From contig NZ_JAAAPL010000010.1 of NCBI RefSeq assembly GCF_011317445.1, positions 1-59,357 of the forward strand: a stretch of DNA of 59,357 nucleotides, read 5' to 3'. The translations under genes were made by a program, and so were the position numbers. Of this stretch, positions 16,280-24,350 are shown in pieces (the stretch's first letter is position 1; every line of letters begins with the position of its first letter). This DNA is from Chelativorans multitrophicus. GTDB taxonomy: Bacteria > Pseudomonadota > Alphaproteobacteria > Rhizobiales > Rhizobiaceae. A model generated the notes under the pieces. That model ran no database searches. It was not told the origin of the DNA and worked only from the letters and a program-made list of their open reading frames with translations.

Positions 16280-17350
16280 TCACACGCGCCGTCCGGTGGC
16301 CTTGTCGAAGACATGCACTAAAGCCGGTGCAATCGCAGCTTTGAAATTTTCACCAAAGCCGAACTCCAGGGACCCATCTACCACACTGGCGATACCCTGC
16401 CCGGCGAGCTTAAACACTATATGCGTCTGTGCACCTGTCGGCTCGATCAGCTGAATCGGGCCAGACAAAGCTGTCCCCTCCCCATTCAGCGCCAGGTTCT
16501 CCGGCCGCAGGCCGATGACCAGCGGCTGGCCTTCTTTGACCGGCAAAGCCCTTTCGAGGCGGATTTCCGTGCCATCGCCCAACCGCGCAACCGGCCCATC
16601 AGGCGTCAACGTACCCGTGGCGTCGATGAAGTTCATGGCCGGCGAACCGATGAAGCCCGCGACGAACAGGTTTTCCGGACGCCGGTAGAGTTCCATAGGC
16701 CGGCCGGCCTGCTCGATGCGACCGCCATTGAGAACGACGACACGGTCTGCAAGCGTCATTGCCTCGATCTGGTCATGGGTTACATAGATGGCGGTCGTGT
16801 GAACCTTCTGGTGCAGCGCCTTGATTTCCGAACGCATCTGCACGCGCAGCTTGGCGTCGAGGTTGGAAAGCGGCTCGTCGAAGAGGTAGACGGAAGGATT
16901 GCGGACGATGGCGCGTCCCATCGCGACGCGCTGCCGCTGACCACCGGAAAGCTGCGACGGCCTACGCTTGAGGAGCGTGCTGAGGTCGAGCATGCGGGCC
17001 GCTTCCGCAATCCGCTGTTCAATCTCCGCTTTCGATTTGCCGGAGAGTTTCAAGTTGAACGCCATGTTTTCCGCGACGTTCATATGCGGGTAAAGCGCAT
17101 AGCTCTGGAAGACCATTGCAATGTTTCGTTCGCGAGGCGTCAGATCGTTGACGACGTAGCCGGCGATCGAGACTTCGCCTTCGGATGCGTCTTCCAGCCC
17201 CGCGACGATCCTCAGCAAGGTCGACTTTCCGCAGCCGGAGGGACCGACCAGCGCCACGAACTCGCCGTCGTCAATTGCCAAGTCTACACCATGGATGACC
17301 GTGTGGCCGCCAAATCTCTTCTTCACACCGCGCAGTTCCACCGAGCCCAT
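16280..17350 (-). CDS. ABC transporter ATP-binding protein, MalK/UgpC type
   Basis: This is the cytoplasmic ATPase that powers the sugar importer encoded upstream on the same strand (356 residues). Walker A is GPSGCGKSTLL, the Q-loop FQSYALYPHM, the signature LSGGQRQRVAMGRA, Walker B VYLFDEPLSNLDA and the switch His YVTHDQIEAM. A C-terminal regulatory OB (TOBE) domain follows from about residue 240, with VIGLRPENLAL. It is the last gene of the leftward operon, 18 bases after the RraA-like gene. Confidence 0.93.
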   Translation of the reverse strand: MGSVELRGVKKRFGGHTVIHGVDLAIDDGEFVALVGPSGCGKSTLLRIVAGLEDASEGEVSIAGYVVNDLTPRERNIAMVFQSYALYPHMNVAENMAFNLKLSGKSKAEIEQRIAEAARMLDLSTLLKRRPSQLSGGQRQRVAMGRAIVRNPSVYLFDEPLSNLDAKLRVQMRSEIKALHQKVHTTAIYVTHDQIEAMTLADRVVVLNGGRIEQAGRPMELYRRPENLFVAGFIGSPAMNFIDATGTLTPDGPVARLGDGTEIRLERALPVKEGQPLVIGLRPENLALNGEGTALSGPIQLIEPTGAQTHIVFKLAGQGIASVVDGSLEFGFGENFKAAIAPALVHVFDKATGRRV

Positions 17351-17368
17351 GTCTGCCTTCCGTTTTCG

Positions 17369-18145
17369 TTATGTCCCGTCGTCGCGGCGCGCCGGTCGGC
17401 CCGCCTCATCTGACCAGCTTTGTTTCTGCTGAGCTGCACGGAAACGCGCCACAGCCGTTTCGTCCGGCGGATAGAGGTCCGAGGCGCGCCCTCCTTTCTC
17501 CACTTCCGACTTGATCCACCGTTCTACCTCTTCGAGCTCGTGCCCTTCACGGGCGACCTGCGCTACGAGATGGCGGGGCACCACGACAACCCCATCGGAA
17601 TCGCCGACAACAATGTCGCCCGGCACAACGAGAACGCCGCCGCAGCCGATCATCTCTTGAACGCCGGCCGCTAGCAGTGCCCGATTGCTGGGAGCTGGAT
17701 TGACCCCATTGCAGAAAACGGGCAGCGAACCGGCCGCAATCGCTTCTCCGTCACGCATCGCGCCATCAGTGACGAGGGCGGCGACGCCGCGTACGGCTAG
17801 AGCCGCCACCATGACATCACCCAACCCGCCGCAGGTCGTGTCGCCCAGCATGTCAATCACCAGCACGCTTCCCGGCGGGATTCGGTCGACCGTTCCATGG
17901 AGCGGGCTTTTCGGGCTTACCATGCTGGCGCGATCGGTAAGGTCCTCGCGCACTGGGACGTTTCGCAACGTATAGGCTGGGCCGACGAACCGGGCGTTTT
18001 CCGGGTTGAGAGGGCGCGCGCGCCGAATGGTCCGCGTCCGCATGCCGGCGATCTTGATCAGTAGCCCGGCCAGCGTGTTGGTGCTGACTTCGGACAGCAT
18101 CTTCAGCGTGGCATCGTCCACCACGACACTTTCATCCAGTGCCAC
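17369..18145 (-). CDS. RraA family protein (HMG/CHA aldolase- or decarboxylase-like)
   Basis: The 258-residue protein belongs to the RraA / 4-hydroxy-4-methyl-2-oxoglutarate aldolase family. It carries RFVGPAYTLRNVP, DRIPPGSVLVIDMLGDTTCG with GGLGDVMVAALAVRGVAALV, then TDGAMRDGEAI. The GDV..A and DG.(V/M)RD blocks hold the divalent-metal and pyruvyl-binding residues of the aldolases. In sugar-acid clusters such proteins may cleave or decarboxylate keto-acid intermediates; here that is inference. It sits between the HbpS-like gene and the ATPase in one operon. The C-terminal tail after residue 225 is charged and not part of the fold. Confidence 0.85.
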   Translation of the reverse strand: MALDESVVVDDATLKMLSEVSTNTLAGLLIKIAGMRTRTIRRARPLNPENARFVGPAYTLRNVPVREDLTDRASMVSPKSPLHGTVDRIPPGSVLVIDMLGDTTCGGLGDVMVAALAVRGVAALVTDGAMRDGEAIAAGSLPVFCNGVNPAPSNRALLAAGVQEMIGCGGVLVVPGDIVVGDSDGVVVVPRHLVAQVAREGHELEEVERWIKSEVEKGGRASDLYPPDETAVARFRAAQQKQSWSDEAGRPARRDDGT

Positions 18146-18160
18146 CGGATCAGCTCCCGT

Positions 18161-18655
18161 TTACCCGCCGGCCACCCGCTGCTTTGCCATTCCGGCAATA
18201 GCATAACGGATGGCCTCGGCGGCAAGCCTATGATCTTCATATTGGGTGAGGCCACTCACTGTGACCGTCCCGACGCAGCCGCTGCCCGCCACCACGAGCG
18301 GAACGCTGCCGCCGCTCGCGACGTAATCGTCGGCGGAAAGGATGTAGCGTTCGAGAAGCGGCCGCCCCTGACGGTCCGCGAGAAGCTTCATGAGCAGCGA
18401 ACTGCTGTAGAAGCGCTCGACCACTGCCCGCTTGCGGCGGATCCAGTGAGCGTTGTCGGGCATGGCGCCGGGCATGGCGTGAAAGAAGACCTGCTGGCCG
18501 ATCCGCGACACTTCGAATGCGATCGGCATGCTTTCTGCCGCCGCCCGCTTCCGGATATAGCCGCCGATCTCCCAGGCCACGGTCGAGTCAAAGGCGGGCA
18601 GCACTAATTCCTGGGCCTCTACCTGCAATTCCTCTATTGTTTGCTGTTCAGCCAC
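18161..18655 (-). CDS. HbpS/GlcG-like heme-binding fold protein (UPF0303/DUF336)
   Basis: A 164-residue protein with ELVLPAFDSTVAWEIGGYIR, the stretch MPIAFEVSRIGQQVFFHAMP, and RKRAVVERFYSSS. It matches the UPF0303 (YBR137W-like) branch of the HbpS/DUF336 fold. The biochemical role of this branch is not established; relatives bind heme, cobalamin or GET-pathway partners, and several lie in sugar-acid operons. The start overlaps the end of the SDR gene by eight bases, so it is translationally coupled within the ABC operon. Confidence 0.75.
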   Translation of the reverse strand: MAEQQTIEELQVEAQELVLPAFDSTVAWEIGGYIRKRAAAESMPIAFEVSRIGQQVFFHAMPGAMPDNAHWIRRKRAVVERFYSSSLLMKLLADRQGRPLLERYILSADDYVASGGSVPLVVAGSGCVGTVTVSGLTQYEDHRLAAEAIRYAIAGMAKQRVAGG

Positions 18656-19421
18656 GGCTTACTCCTTGTGTAACGGTCGGGGTGGCGCTGGAAGCGGCGG
18701 GACGCGAGACTGGCCGCAGCAATATTTCATCCGCCCGAACATGAGCCGGACGTTCGATCAGCCAGAGCGCCGCATCGGCGATATCGTCCGGCTGCAGCAT
18801 GAACTCTCTCTCCATCGGCATCGGGCCAAGCGCCTTCTCCCATATGGGCGTGTTGATCGGACCGGAACTGACCATACACGTCCTGACGCCGGTGCCATCG
18901 CATTCCTCGATCAGCGAGTCCGTCAGCGCGCGCACCGCGAATTTGGAAGCGGCGTAGGCGGAGACACCCGGCTTGGCGATATGGGCGGCTGTCGATCCGA
19001 TATTCACGATCACGCCTTGGCCGCGATCCTTCATGCCGGCGATGACATGATGGCAGGTGAGATAGGTGCCGCGCACGTTCGTCTGGATCATCTCGTCCCA
19101 GCGATCGGGCGCGATCTCCTCGAGCTTCATGCGTCGCGGCAGGCTGATGCCGGCGCAGTTGGCGAGAATGTCGATCGGCCCAAGGTCCCGTTCGAAGCCA
19201 GCAAGGGACGAGGCGACATAATCAGTCGCACCGATGTCTCCAGCCGCAAATGCGACCTCAGCCCCCAAGGCGCTGCACGCACTTACCGTTTCCTCAAGCC
19301 GCGCGGCATCCCGCCCGAGCAGGCCGAGCTTTGCCCCCTTCTCAGCCAAACGTTCCGCGATCCGACGGCCGACACCGCTGCTTGCACCGGTAACCACCGC
19401 AACCTTGTTCCTGATATCCAT
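18648..19421 (-). CDS. Short-chain dehydrogenase/reductase
   Basis: A 257-residue classical SDR. The NAD(P) motif is TGASSGVG and the central motif is NCAG (in place of NNAG). The catalytic Ser is in VNIGSTAAH and the YxxxK in SAYAASKFAVRAL, followed by SSGPINTPIW. It most likely oxidises or reduces a sugar or sugar acid taken up by the adjacent importer; the substrate is unknown. It starts 45 bases after the permease gene and overlaps the next gene. Confidence 0.88.
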   Translation of the reverse strand: MDIRNKVAVVTGASSGVGRRIAERLAEKGAKLGLLGRDAARLEETVSACSALGAEVAFAAGDIGATDYVASSLAGFERDLGPIDILANCAGISLPRRMKLEEIAPDRWDEMIQTNVRGTYLTCHHVIAGMKDRGQGVIVNIGSTAAHIAKPGVSAYAASKFAVRALTDSLIEECDGTGVRTCMVSSGPINTPIWEKALGPMPMEREFMLQPDDIADAALWLIERPAHVRADEILLRPVSRPAASSATPTVTQGVSRG

Positions 19422-19465
19422 GTCGGATCTCCTTTTCCGGCAACCCTCAAGCGCGGCCGGACGCC

Positions 19466-20293
19466 TTACCCTTTCGTCGCGCCGGCCGTCAGCCCGCCGA
19501 CGAACAGCTTCTGAACGCCGAAGAACAACACTACGATCGGCAGCGTCATGATCATCGAGGCGGCCATGACGGAGCCCCAGTCGGTATTGAATTCCGAGGT
19601 GAATTCGGCGAGCCCGATCGGCAGGGTCTTAACGGTACGGTCGGTCGCAAAGACGAGTGCGAAAATGAACTCATTCCATGTGCTGACGAAACAGTAGACG
19701 ACGGTCGAGATGATGCCCGGTACCGAAAGCGGCAGCACGATCCGGAACAGGATCAGCAGGCGCGATGCGCCGTCGACCAGCGCCGCTTCCTCGATCTCGA
19801 AGGGGAGCGCCCGGAAATAGCCGATCAACATCCAGGTGCAAAGCGGCAAGGTATGGATCAGGTAGACCAAAATCACGCCGGCATAGGTGTTGATGAGGCC
19901 GAGCCGCCCGAGGATGATGTAAAGCGGCACGATGACCGTTGCCGTCGGCAGAAGCTGGCTGATCAGGATCGATGCCTGCAGCGCACCCTGCCCGCGGAAC
20001 CGGAAACGCGCGAAGCCATAGGCCGCGAGTGCTGCGAGAAAGATCGAGATCGTCGTCGCTCCGAACGAGATCACGACGCTGTTCAGGAAGTAGCGGGGGA
20101 TGTTCGAGCTGAACAGTACATTTGTGTAGTTCTCAAAGCTGAAGTTCTGCGGCAGCCACGTGGGCGGCACGCTGTAGAGTTCCTGCAGCGGCTTCACGGA
20201 AGAAAGAGCCATCCAGCAGAAGGGGAATATGGCCAGGACGGAAAAGACCAGGGCCAGCAGGTAGGTCGGGAGAGAGAATTTCCGGCTACTCAT
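19466..20293 (-). CDS. Carbohydrate ABC transporter permease, MalG type
   Basis: Inner-membrane permease of 275 residues with six predicted membrane segments. The coupling loop is FRALPFEIEEAALVDGASRL, the EAA motif that contacts the ATPase. The start is set at the ATG at 20293 because it overlaps the end of the MalF-type gene by eight bases (ATGAGTAG) and MSSRKFSLPTYLLAL is a normal N-terminus. An upstream in-frame extension exists but runs inside the other permease. CUT1 family context points to a sugar or sugar-acid substrate. Confidence 0.92.
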   Translation of the reverse strand: MSSRKFSLPTYLLALVFSVLAIFPFCWMALSSVKPLQELYSVPPTWLPQNFSFENYTNVLFSSNIPRYFLNSVVISFGATTISIFLAALAAYGFARFRFRGQGALQASILISQLLPTATVIVPLYIILGRLGLINTYAGVILVYLIHTLPLCTWMLIGYFRALPFEIEEAALVDGASRLLILFRIVLPLSVPGIISTVVYCFVSTWNEFIFALVFATDRTVKTLPIGLAEFTSEFNTDWGSVMAASMIMTLPIVVLFFGVQKLFVGGLTAGATKG

Positions 20294-21158
20294 TGGCGGC
20301 TCCATGGCGTTTCTGCGAGATGGAAACCTGAATGACAATCACCGCGAAGAGGACGATGAACAGCACCAAGGAAAGTGCTGCCGCGCGGTTGAAGTCGAAG
20401 GATTCGAAACCCTCCTTGAATATCTGAATGGGCAGGATGAGCGACCGGTTGGCCGGTCCGCCGCCGGTCATCGCGTAGATGATGGTGATCCCGTTCAGTC
20501 CCCAGATCAGCAGCAGAAGGCTGACGGACGCGAGGATTCCGAACAGATGCGGCAGCATGATGTAGCGGACCTCATGATAGAAGGTGGCTCCGTCGATCCG
20601 CGCCGCCTCGTAAAGGCTGGCGGGAATGCCCTGCAGGGCGGCAAGAACCATCAGCGCCACGAAAGGAAACATCTTCCACACCTCAACGACGATCAGGCTC
20701 GGCTTCACCAGTTCGGCGCTGGTGAGCCACCCGACGGGTCCGCTGATGACATGGAGCGACTGGAGGCCGTAATTGATGATGCCGAATTCGAAATGGTACA
20801 TCCATGCCCAGGTGGTCGCCGCCACGGTGCCCGGGACGACCCACGGGATCAGCATGATGCTGCGCACGATGCCGCGGCCGACGAAATGCCGGTCGAGCAG
20901 GATTCCGGCGACCGTGCCGAGGATCAGCTCCAGGATGATGGAGCCGCCGACATAGTAGATCGAGTTGTAGGTCGCGAGGGAAGTGGTGCGGGAGGTCAGC
21001 ATCTGGACGAAATTCCTCGACCCAATATAGCTTCCATTCTCGTCCGTGACGCTGAGCACGACCGTGTCGATGAGCGGATAGAGAACCATCACCCCGAGCA
21101 CCAGGAATGCCGGGAAAATGAAGAAATATCCTTGGTTCCACCTGCGACGACGTTTCAT
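20286..21158 (-). CDS. Carbohydrate ABC transporter permease, MalF type
   Basis: Inner-membrane permease (290 residues) with six hydrophobic segments beginning YFFIFPAFLVLGVMVLYPL. The EAA loop is GIPASLYEAARIDGATFYHE. It pairs with the MalG-type protein encoded next and with the ATPase at the end of the operon. The binding protein of the system is probably the one encoded on the other strand at 24351-25598. Confidence 0.92.
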   Translation of the reverse strand: MKRRRRWNQGYFFIFPAFLVLGVMVLYPLIDTVVLSVTDENGSYIGSRNFVQMLTSRTTSLATYNSIYYVGGSIILELILGTVAGILLDRHFVGRGIVRSIMLIPWVVPGTVAATTWAWMYHFEFGIINYGLQSLHVISGPVGWLTSAELVKPSLIVVEVWKMFPFVALMVLAALQGIPASLYEAARIDGATFYHEVRYIMLPHLFGILASVSLLLLIWGLNGITIIYAMTGGGPANRSLILPIQIFKEGFESFDFNRAAALSLVLFIVLFAVIVIQVSISQKRHGAANE

Positions 21159-21290
21159 CGCCTCCTCCCGTTATTGGCGCATCCGGGCCGGACGCCGCAC
21201 CAAGTGGTGAGCATTTCTGCCGCGAGCGTTTTTCCGCGGCTACAGGGTTTTGACAGGGCGGGAAAATGAGCCGCTCGCTTCGGCCCTCCC

Positions 21291-22283
21291 TCAAAGTACC
21301 TCCCAGCTTTGCGACACGGTCGAACGGAAAATCGCATCGATGACCCGCATGTTGGCGACGGCATCCTCGATCGGAAACTCGACCGGCCCGCCGGTCTCGA
21401 CGGCATGGCCAAAGGCTTCGGCCTGAAGCTGATAGTGATCGACGGCCGGCATCCGCTCAACCCGCTGGCCTGCTTCGTCGACGATCAGGATTTCCGCTGG
21501 GCTGGCCGAATCAGGGTTGAATGGCAGCTCCATCCTCAATCTCCCGCGCGTGCCGCAGACATCGACCTGCTGGTAGCGGGCAAGCTGGGTCGAACAGGTG
21601 AAAAGCAGACGCGCACCACCGCCGAAATCGACGATGCCGCTCGTCAGGCGGTCGGTGCCGAGTTGCGGGTCGCGCTCAATAAAGCCAATCACCCTTTCCG
21701 GCTCCCGCTCGAAGATATAGCGACCGGACGCAATGGCGTAGCATCCCACATCGTAGAGGCCACCACCACCGATATCGGCTTGGTTGCGGACGTTGGCCGG
21801 ATCGGTCAGAAAATAGGAGAAGAAAGCATTCATCACACGGACATCACCCAAGGCACAGGATCTGGCGATTTCCCGGCTGCGAAGCCACTGCGGGTGATGA
21901 CGCACCATGAACGCTTCCACGACCTGCTTGCCGGTGCGGTCACGCACCTTGACGAGCTGCCTTGCGTCGGCCTCGTTCAAGGCAATCGGCTTCTCGCAGA
22001 GAACGTGCTTGCCCGCCTCCATCGCCTTGATCGTCCAGGGAACGTGCAAATGGTTAGGGAGCGGATTGTAGATGATGTCGATGTCGGGATCGGCGAGGAG
22101 CTCCTCGTAACTTCCATAAGCCTTGTCGATACCGAGCCGGTCGGCCGCTTCGCGCGCCGCCTGCAGTCTGCGGGAGGCGATTGCGGCAACCTGCAGCAGG
22201 CTGCTCTTTTGCATTGCCGGGATGACTTTCGTGATCCCGATATTCGCGGTGCTCAGCACACCCCATGCCAGAACCTTGCTCAT
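21291..22283 (-). CDS. Gfo/Idh/MocA family oxidoreductase
   Basis: A 330-residue NAD(P)-dependent sugar or inositol dehydrogenase-like protein. The N-terminal Rossmann domain includes GVLSTANIGITKVIPAM. The family signature HVLCEKPIALNEADA carries the catalytic Lys of EKP. The C-terminal domain includes VEAFMVRHHPQWLR. It is the first gene of the leftward operon, 132 bases before the MalF-type permease. An operator-like site (22323-22343) lies in its promoter region. Substrate unknown. Confidence 0.92.
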   Translation of the reverse strand: MSKVLAWGVLSTANIGITKVIPAMQKSSLLQVAAIASRRLQAAREAADRLGIDKAYGSYEELLADPDIDIIYNPLPNHLHVPWTIKAMEAGKHVLCEKPIALNEADARQLVKVRDRTGKQVVEAFMVRHHPQWLRSREIARSCALGDVRVMNAFFSYFLTDPANVRNQADIGGGGLYDVGCYAIASGRYIFEREPERVIGFIERDPQLGTDRLTSGIVDFGGGARLLFTCSTQLARYQQVDVCGTRGRLRMELPFNPDSASPAEILIVDEAGQRVERMPAVDHYQLQAEAFGHAVETGGPVEFPIEDAVANMRVIDAIFRSTVSQSWEVL

Positions 22284-22322
22284 TAGCCCTTCCGAGCGAC
22301 ATATAGATCAATTGTCGATACG

Positions 22323-22343
22323 AATTTATATGATGTATAATGA
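22323..22343 (-). promoter_or_regulatory. Operator-like site between the Gfo/Idh and GntR genes
   Basis: On the minus strand the site reads TCATTATACAT then CATATAAATT. It lies downstream of TTGTCC, with a -10-like TAAATT at 17 bases. A near copy (TCATCATACAT then ATTATAAAATT) lies at 23159-23180 in front of the UxuA-like gene. Both sit between the -35 and -10 boxes, as expected for a repressor. The GntR protein at 22432-23136 is the likely binder. Confidence 0.6.
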
Positions 22344-22431
22344 CTGGACAAATTGAGAGACAATGTCAATAGGCGAAGCTATTATCCCGCAGATCACATC
22401 CGCGTGGGCGGCGGCAGGAGAGAGGTAGACG

Positions 22432-23136
22432 ATGGACACCAAGTACGGCATGCCAGCGCGGCGGACGCGGCTTTCTCACGCCGTCACAGAAGAGCTTCAG
22501 CGGCAGATCAGCACCGGCGCGCTAGCGCCCGGCGCAAAATTGCCGACCGAGCAGCAGATGGTAATACAGTTCGGCGTCAGCCGCACCGTGGTGCGGGAAG
22601 CAGTATCCGCATTGTGGGCCAACGGGCTGGTAGAAGCGCGCCAGGGAAGCGGCGTTTTCGTGACCGGCAGCAAACCCCACAAAAGCCCCGGAATCTTCTC
22701 CGAGGATATGGCAAGCCTTGCGTCCGCGCTGGAACTTTTCGAAGTTCGCATGCCCTTGGAAATAGAAGCCGCCGGAATTGCCGCCATGCGAAGATCCGTC
22801 GCCCAGGAGCTTGCGATCCAGTCGGCCCTCGATCATTTTAAAACAAGCATTATCAACAATCAGCCGCCCCTCGAAGCCGATCTTGAATTCCATATGGCGA
22901 TCGCCGAAGCGACCAATAACCACTTTTATGCCGACGCCCTGATCTTTCTTGCGCGCAGAACAATCGCTCGTCCCCATACCTCCGATAAGGACTACTTGGC
23001 GGCCGTCAGCGCCGAACACTCTCGAATCGCCTCGGCGATCAGCGACCAGAATCCCGAACTTGCCCGGGAAGAAATGCGCCGACATCTGGCCGGCAGCATC
23101 AAGCGTTACCGCGTCGCGACTCTAAAAAATTTGTAG
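22432..23136 (+). CDS. GntR-family (FadR/FCD) transcriptional regulator, sugar-acid locus
   Basis: The 234-residue protein has a winged helix-turn-helix at about residues 14-80 (LPTEQQMVIQFGVSRTVVRE, then LVEARQGSGVFV). An FCD ligand-binding domain with EADLEFHMAIAEATNNHFY and a late His (SAEHSRIASAI) follows. It is divergent from the leftward ABC operon and followed by the UxuA-like gene. The paired operator-like sites in both promoters make it the local regulator, probably responding to a sugar-acid intermediate. Confidence 0.9.
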   Translation: MDTKYGMPARRTRLSHAVTEELQRQISTGALAPGAKLPTEQQMVIQFGVSRTVVREAVSALWANGLVEARQGSGVFVTGSKPHKSPGIFSEDMASLASALELFEVRMPLEIEAAGIAAMRRSVAQELAIQSALDHFKTSIINNQPPLEADLEFHMAIAEATNNHFYADALIFLARRTIARPHTSDKDYLAAVSAEHSRIASAISDQNPELAREEMRRHLAGSIKRYRVATLKNL

Positions 23137-23158
23137 TCCGCAAAAATTCAATTGAAAT

Positions 23159-23180
23159 TCATCATACATATTATAAAATT
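23159..23180 (+). promoter_or_regulatory. Operator-like site in the promoter of the UxuA-like gene
   Basis: TCATCATACAT (23159-23169) followed by ATTATAAAATT. It is preceded by a -35-like TTGAAA (23153-23158) and contains a -10-like TAAAAT 16 bases later. It closely matches the site at 22323-22343 read on the other strand. Confidence 0.6.
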
Positions 23181-23231
23181 GACCTCATCGCCGAACCTGC
23201 GGAAGGGCGGCGGCGATGAAGGAGCGACACA

Positions 23232-24227
23232 TTGCATCTGGGCACCCAAAACGTCGCGCGTAACGACGATGACTATCGCCTCATGGCACAGCTTGGTGTG
23301 CGGCATGTCTGCGCCGATCTCGCCGGAAACCCGCATGACTGGACACTTGACGATCTCCTGCGCCACCGCGAAAAGATCGAAGGCTTCGGCCTCCAGTTGG
23401 ACATGATCCAGCTCCCCTTGAGCTCCCGGCCGATCGAGGAGCAGCAGAGTCCCGGCATTCTGACCGCCGGCCCCACCCGCGACCGTGAGATCGATTCGAT
23501 CTGCCGCCTGATCGAAAACCTTGCGCGTGCGGGCATCCCGGCCGCCAAGTATAATTTCAACATCATCGGTATCCCCAGAAGCAACCCGGAAGTCGGCCGC
23601 GGCGGCTCGCTGCATTCCTCCTTTCGCTGGGAAAAGATGGACCAGAACGCGGCGCCGAGCATTGCCGGCGTGGTTTCGGAAAGCGAAAACTGGGAGCGGA
23701 TCGACTATTTTCTTGAGCGCGTCGTGCCGGTTGCGGAGGAAAACCGCATTCGTCTCGCCTGCCACCCGCACGATCCTTACACTCCGCCGGGTTACCGCGG
23801 CGTAACCCGCGTTCTGGGCACTGTCGAAGGCCTGAAGAAATTCGTCGGGATGCGCGAGAGCCCCTATCACGGGCTCAATTTCTGCCAAGGCACCGTCGCC
23901 GAAATGCTCGACGATCCAAAAAACGAAATCAATGACGTCATCCGCTGGTTCGGGCAGCGCGGAAAAATCTTCAATGTCCATTTCCGCAACATTCGCGGCG
24001 GCCGCCTCTCCTTTATGGAGACCTTTCCCGAAGACGGCGACATGGACATGTGGCGCGCGCTGAAGGTCTATGCGGAGGTTGGCTACAAATACATGCTGAT
24101 GCCGGACCACGTTCCGAAAGTGAGCGGCAAAGATCCCGAGGCTGCCGGTTTCGCTTTCTGCTTCGGCTACATAGCCGCACTTCTCCAGGCCCTTGAGGAC
24201 GTGATGCCGGGGTCCACCACCAAATGA
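23232..24227 (+). CDS. UxuA-like mannonate dehydratase family protein
   Basis: 331 residues, about 70 shorter than UxuA, with the same metal-site blocks: LACHPHDPYTP, GLNFCQGTVAEM, FNVHFRNIRGG and LMPDHVP. The start is a TTG at 23232 with AAGGAG exactly seven bases upstream. The nearby ATG at 23216 is out of frame. UxuA-fold enzymes dehydrate mannonate or a related aldonate. A second such enzyme in this window, under a different regulator, suggests a different aldonate as substrate. It leads the rightward operon that continues with the binding protein. Confidence 0.85.
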   Translation: MHLGTQNVARNDDDYRLMAQLGVRHVCADLAGNPHDWTLDDLLRHREKIEGFGLQLDMIQLPLSSRPIEEQQSPGILTAGPTRDREIDSICRLIENLARAGIPAAKYNFNIIGIPRSNPEVGRGGSLHSSFRWEKMDQNAAPSIAGVVSESENWERIDYFLERVVPVAEENRIRLACHPHDPYTPPGYRGVTRVLGTVEGLKKFVGMRESPYHGLNFCQGTVAEMLDDPKNEINDVIRWFGQRGKIFNVHFRNIRGGRLSFMETFPEDGDMDMWRALKVYAEVGYKYMLMPDHVPKVSGKDPEAAGFAFCFGYIAALLQALEDVMPGSTTK

Positions 24228-24350
24228 GGATGGAAATACAACGCTGACGTGGATGTCCGCAGCCGTCGGAAGACGGAGGCAGCGACAGGAGGAAAACGGG
24301 AGGCCGGCGAGTGATCGCCTGCAGGAAAACTGGAAAAAGGGAGATGAGAT

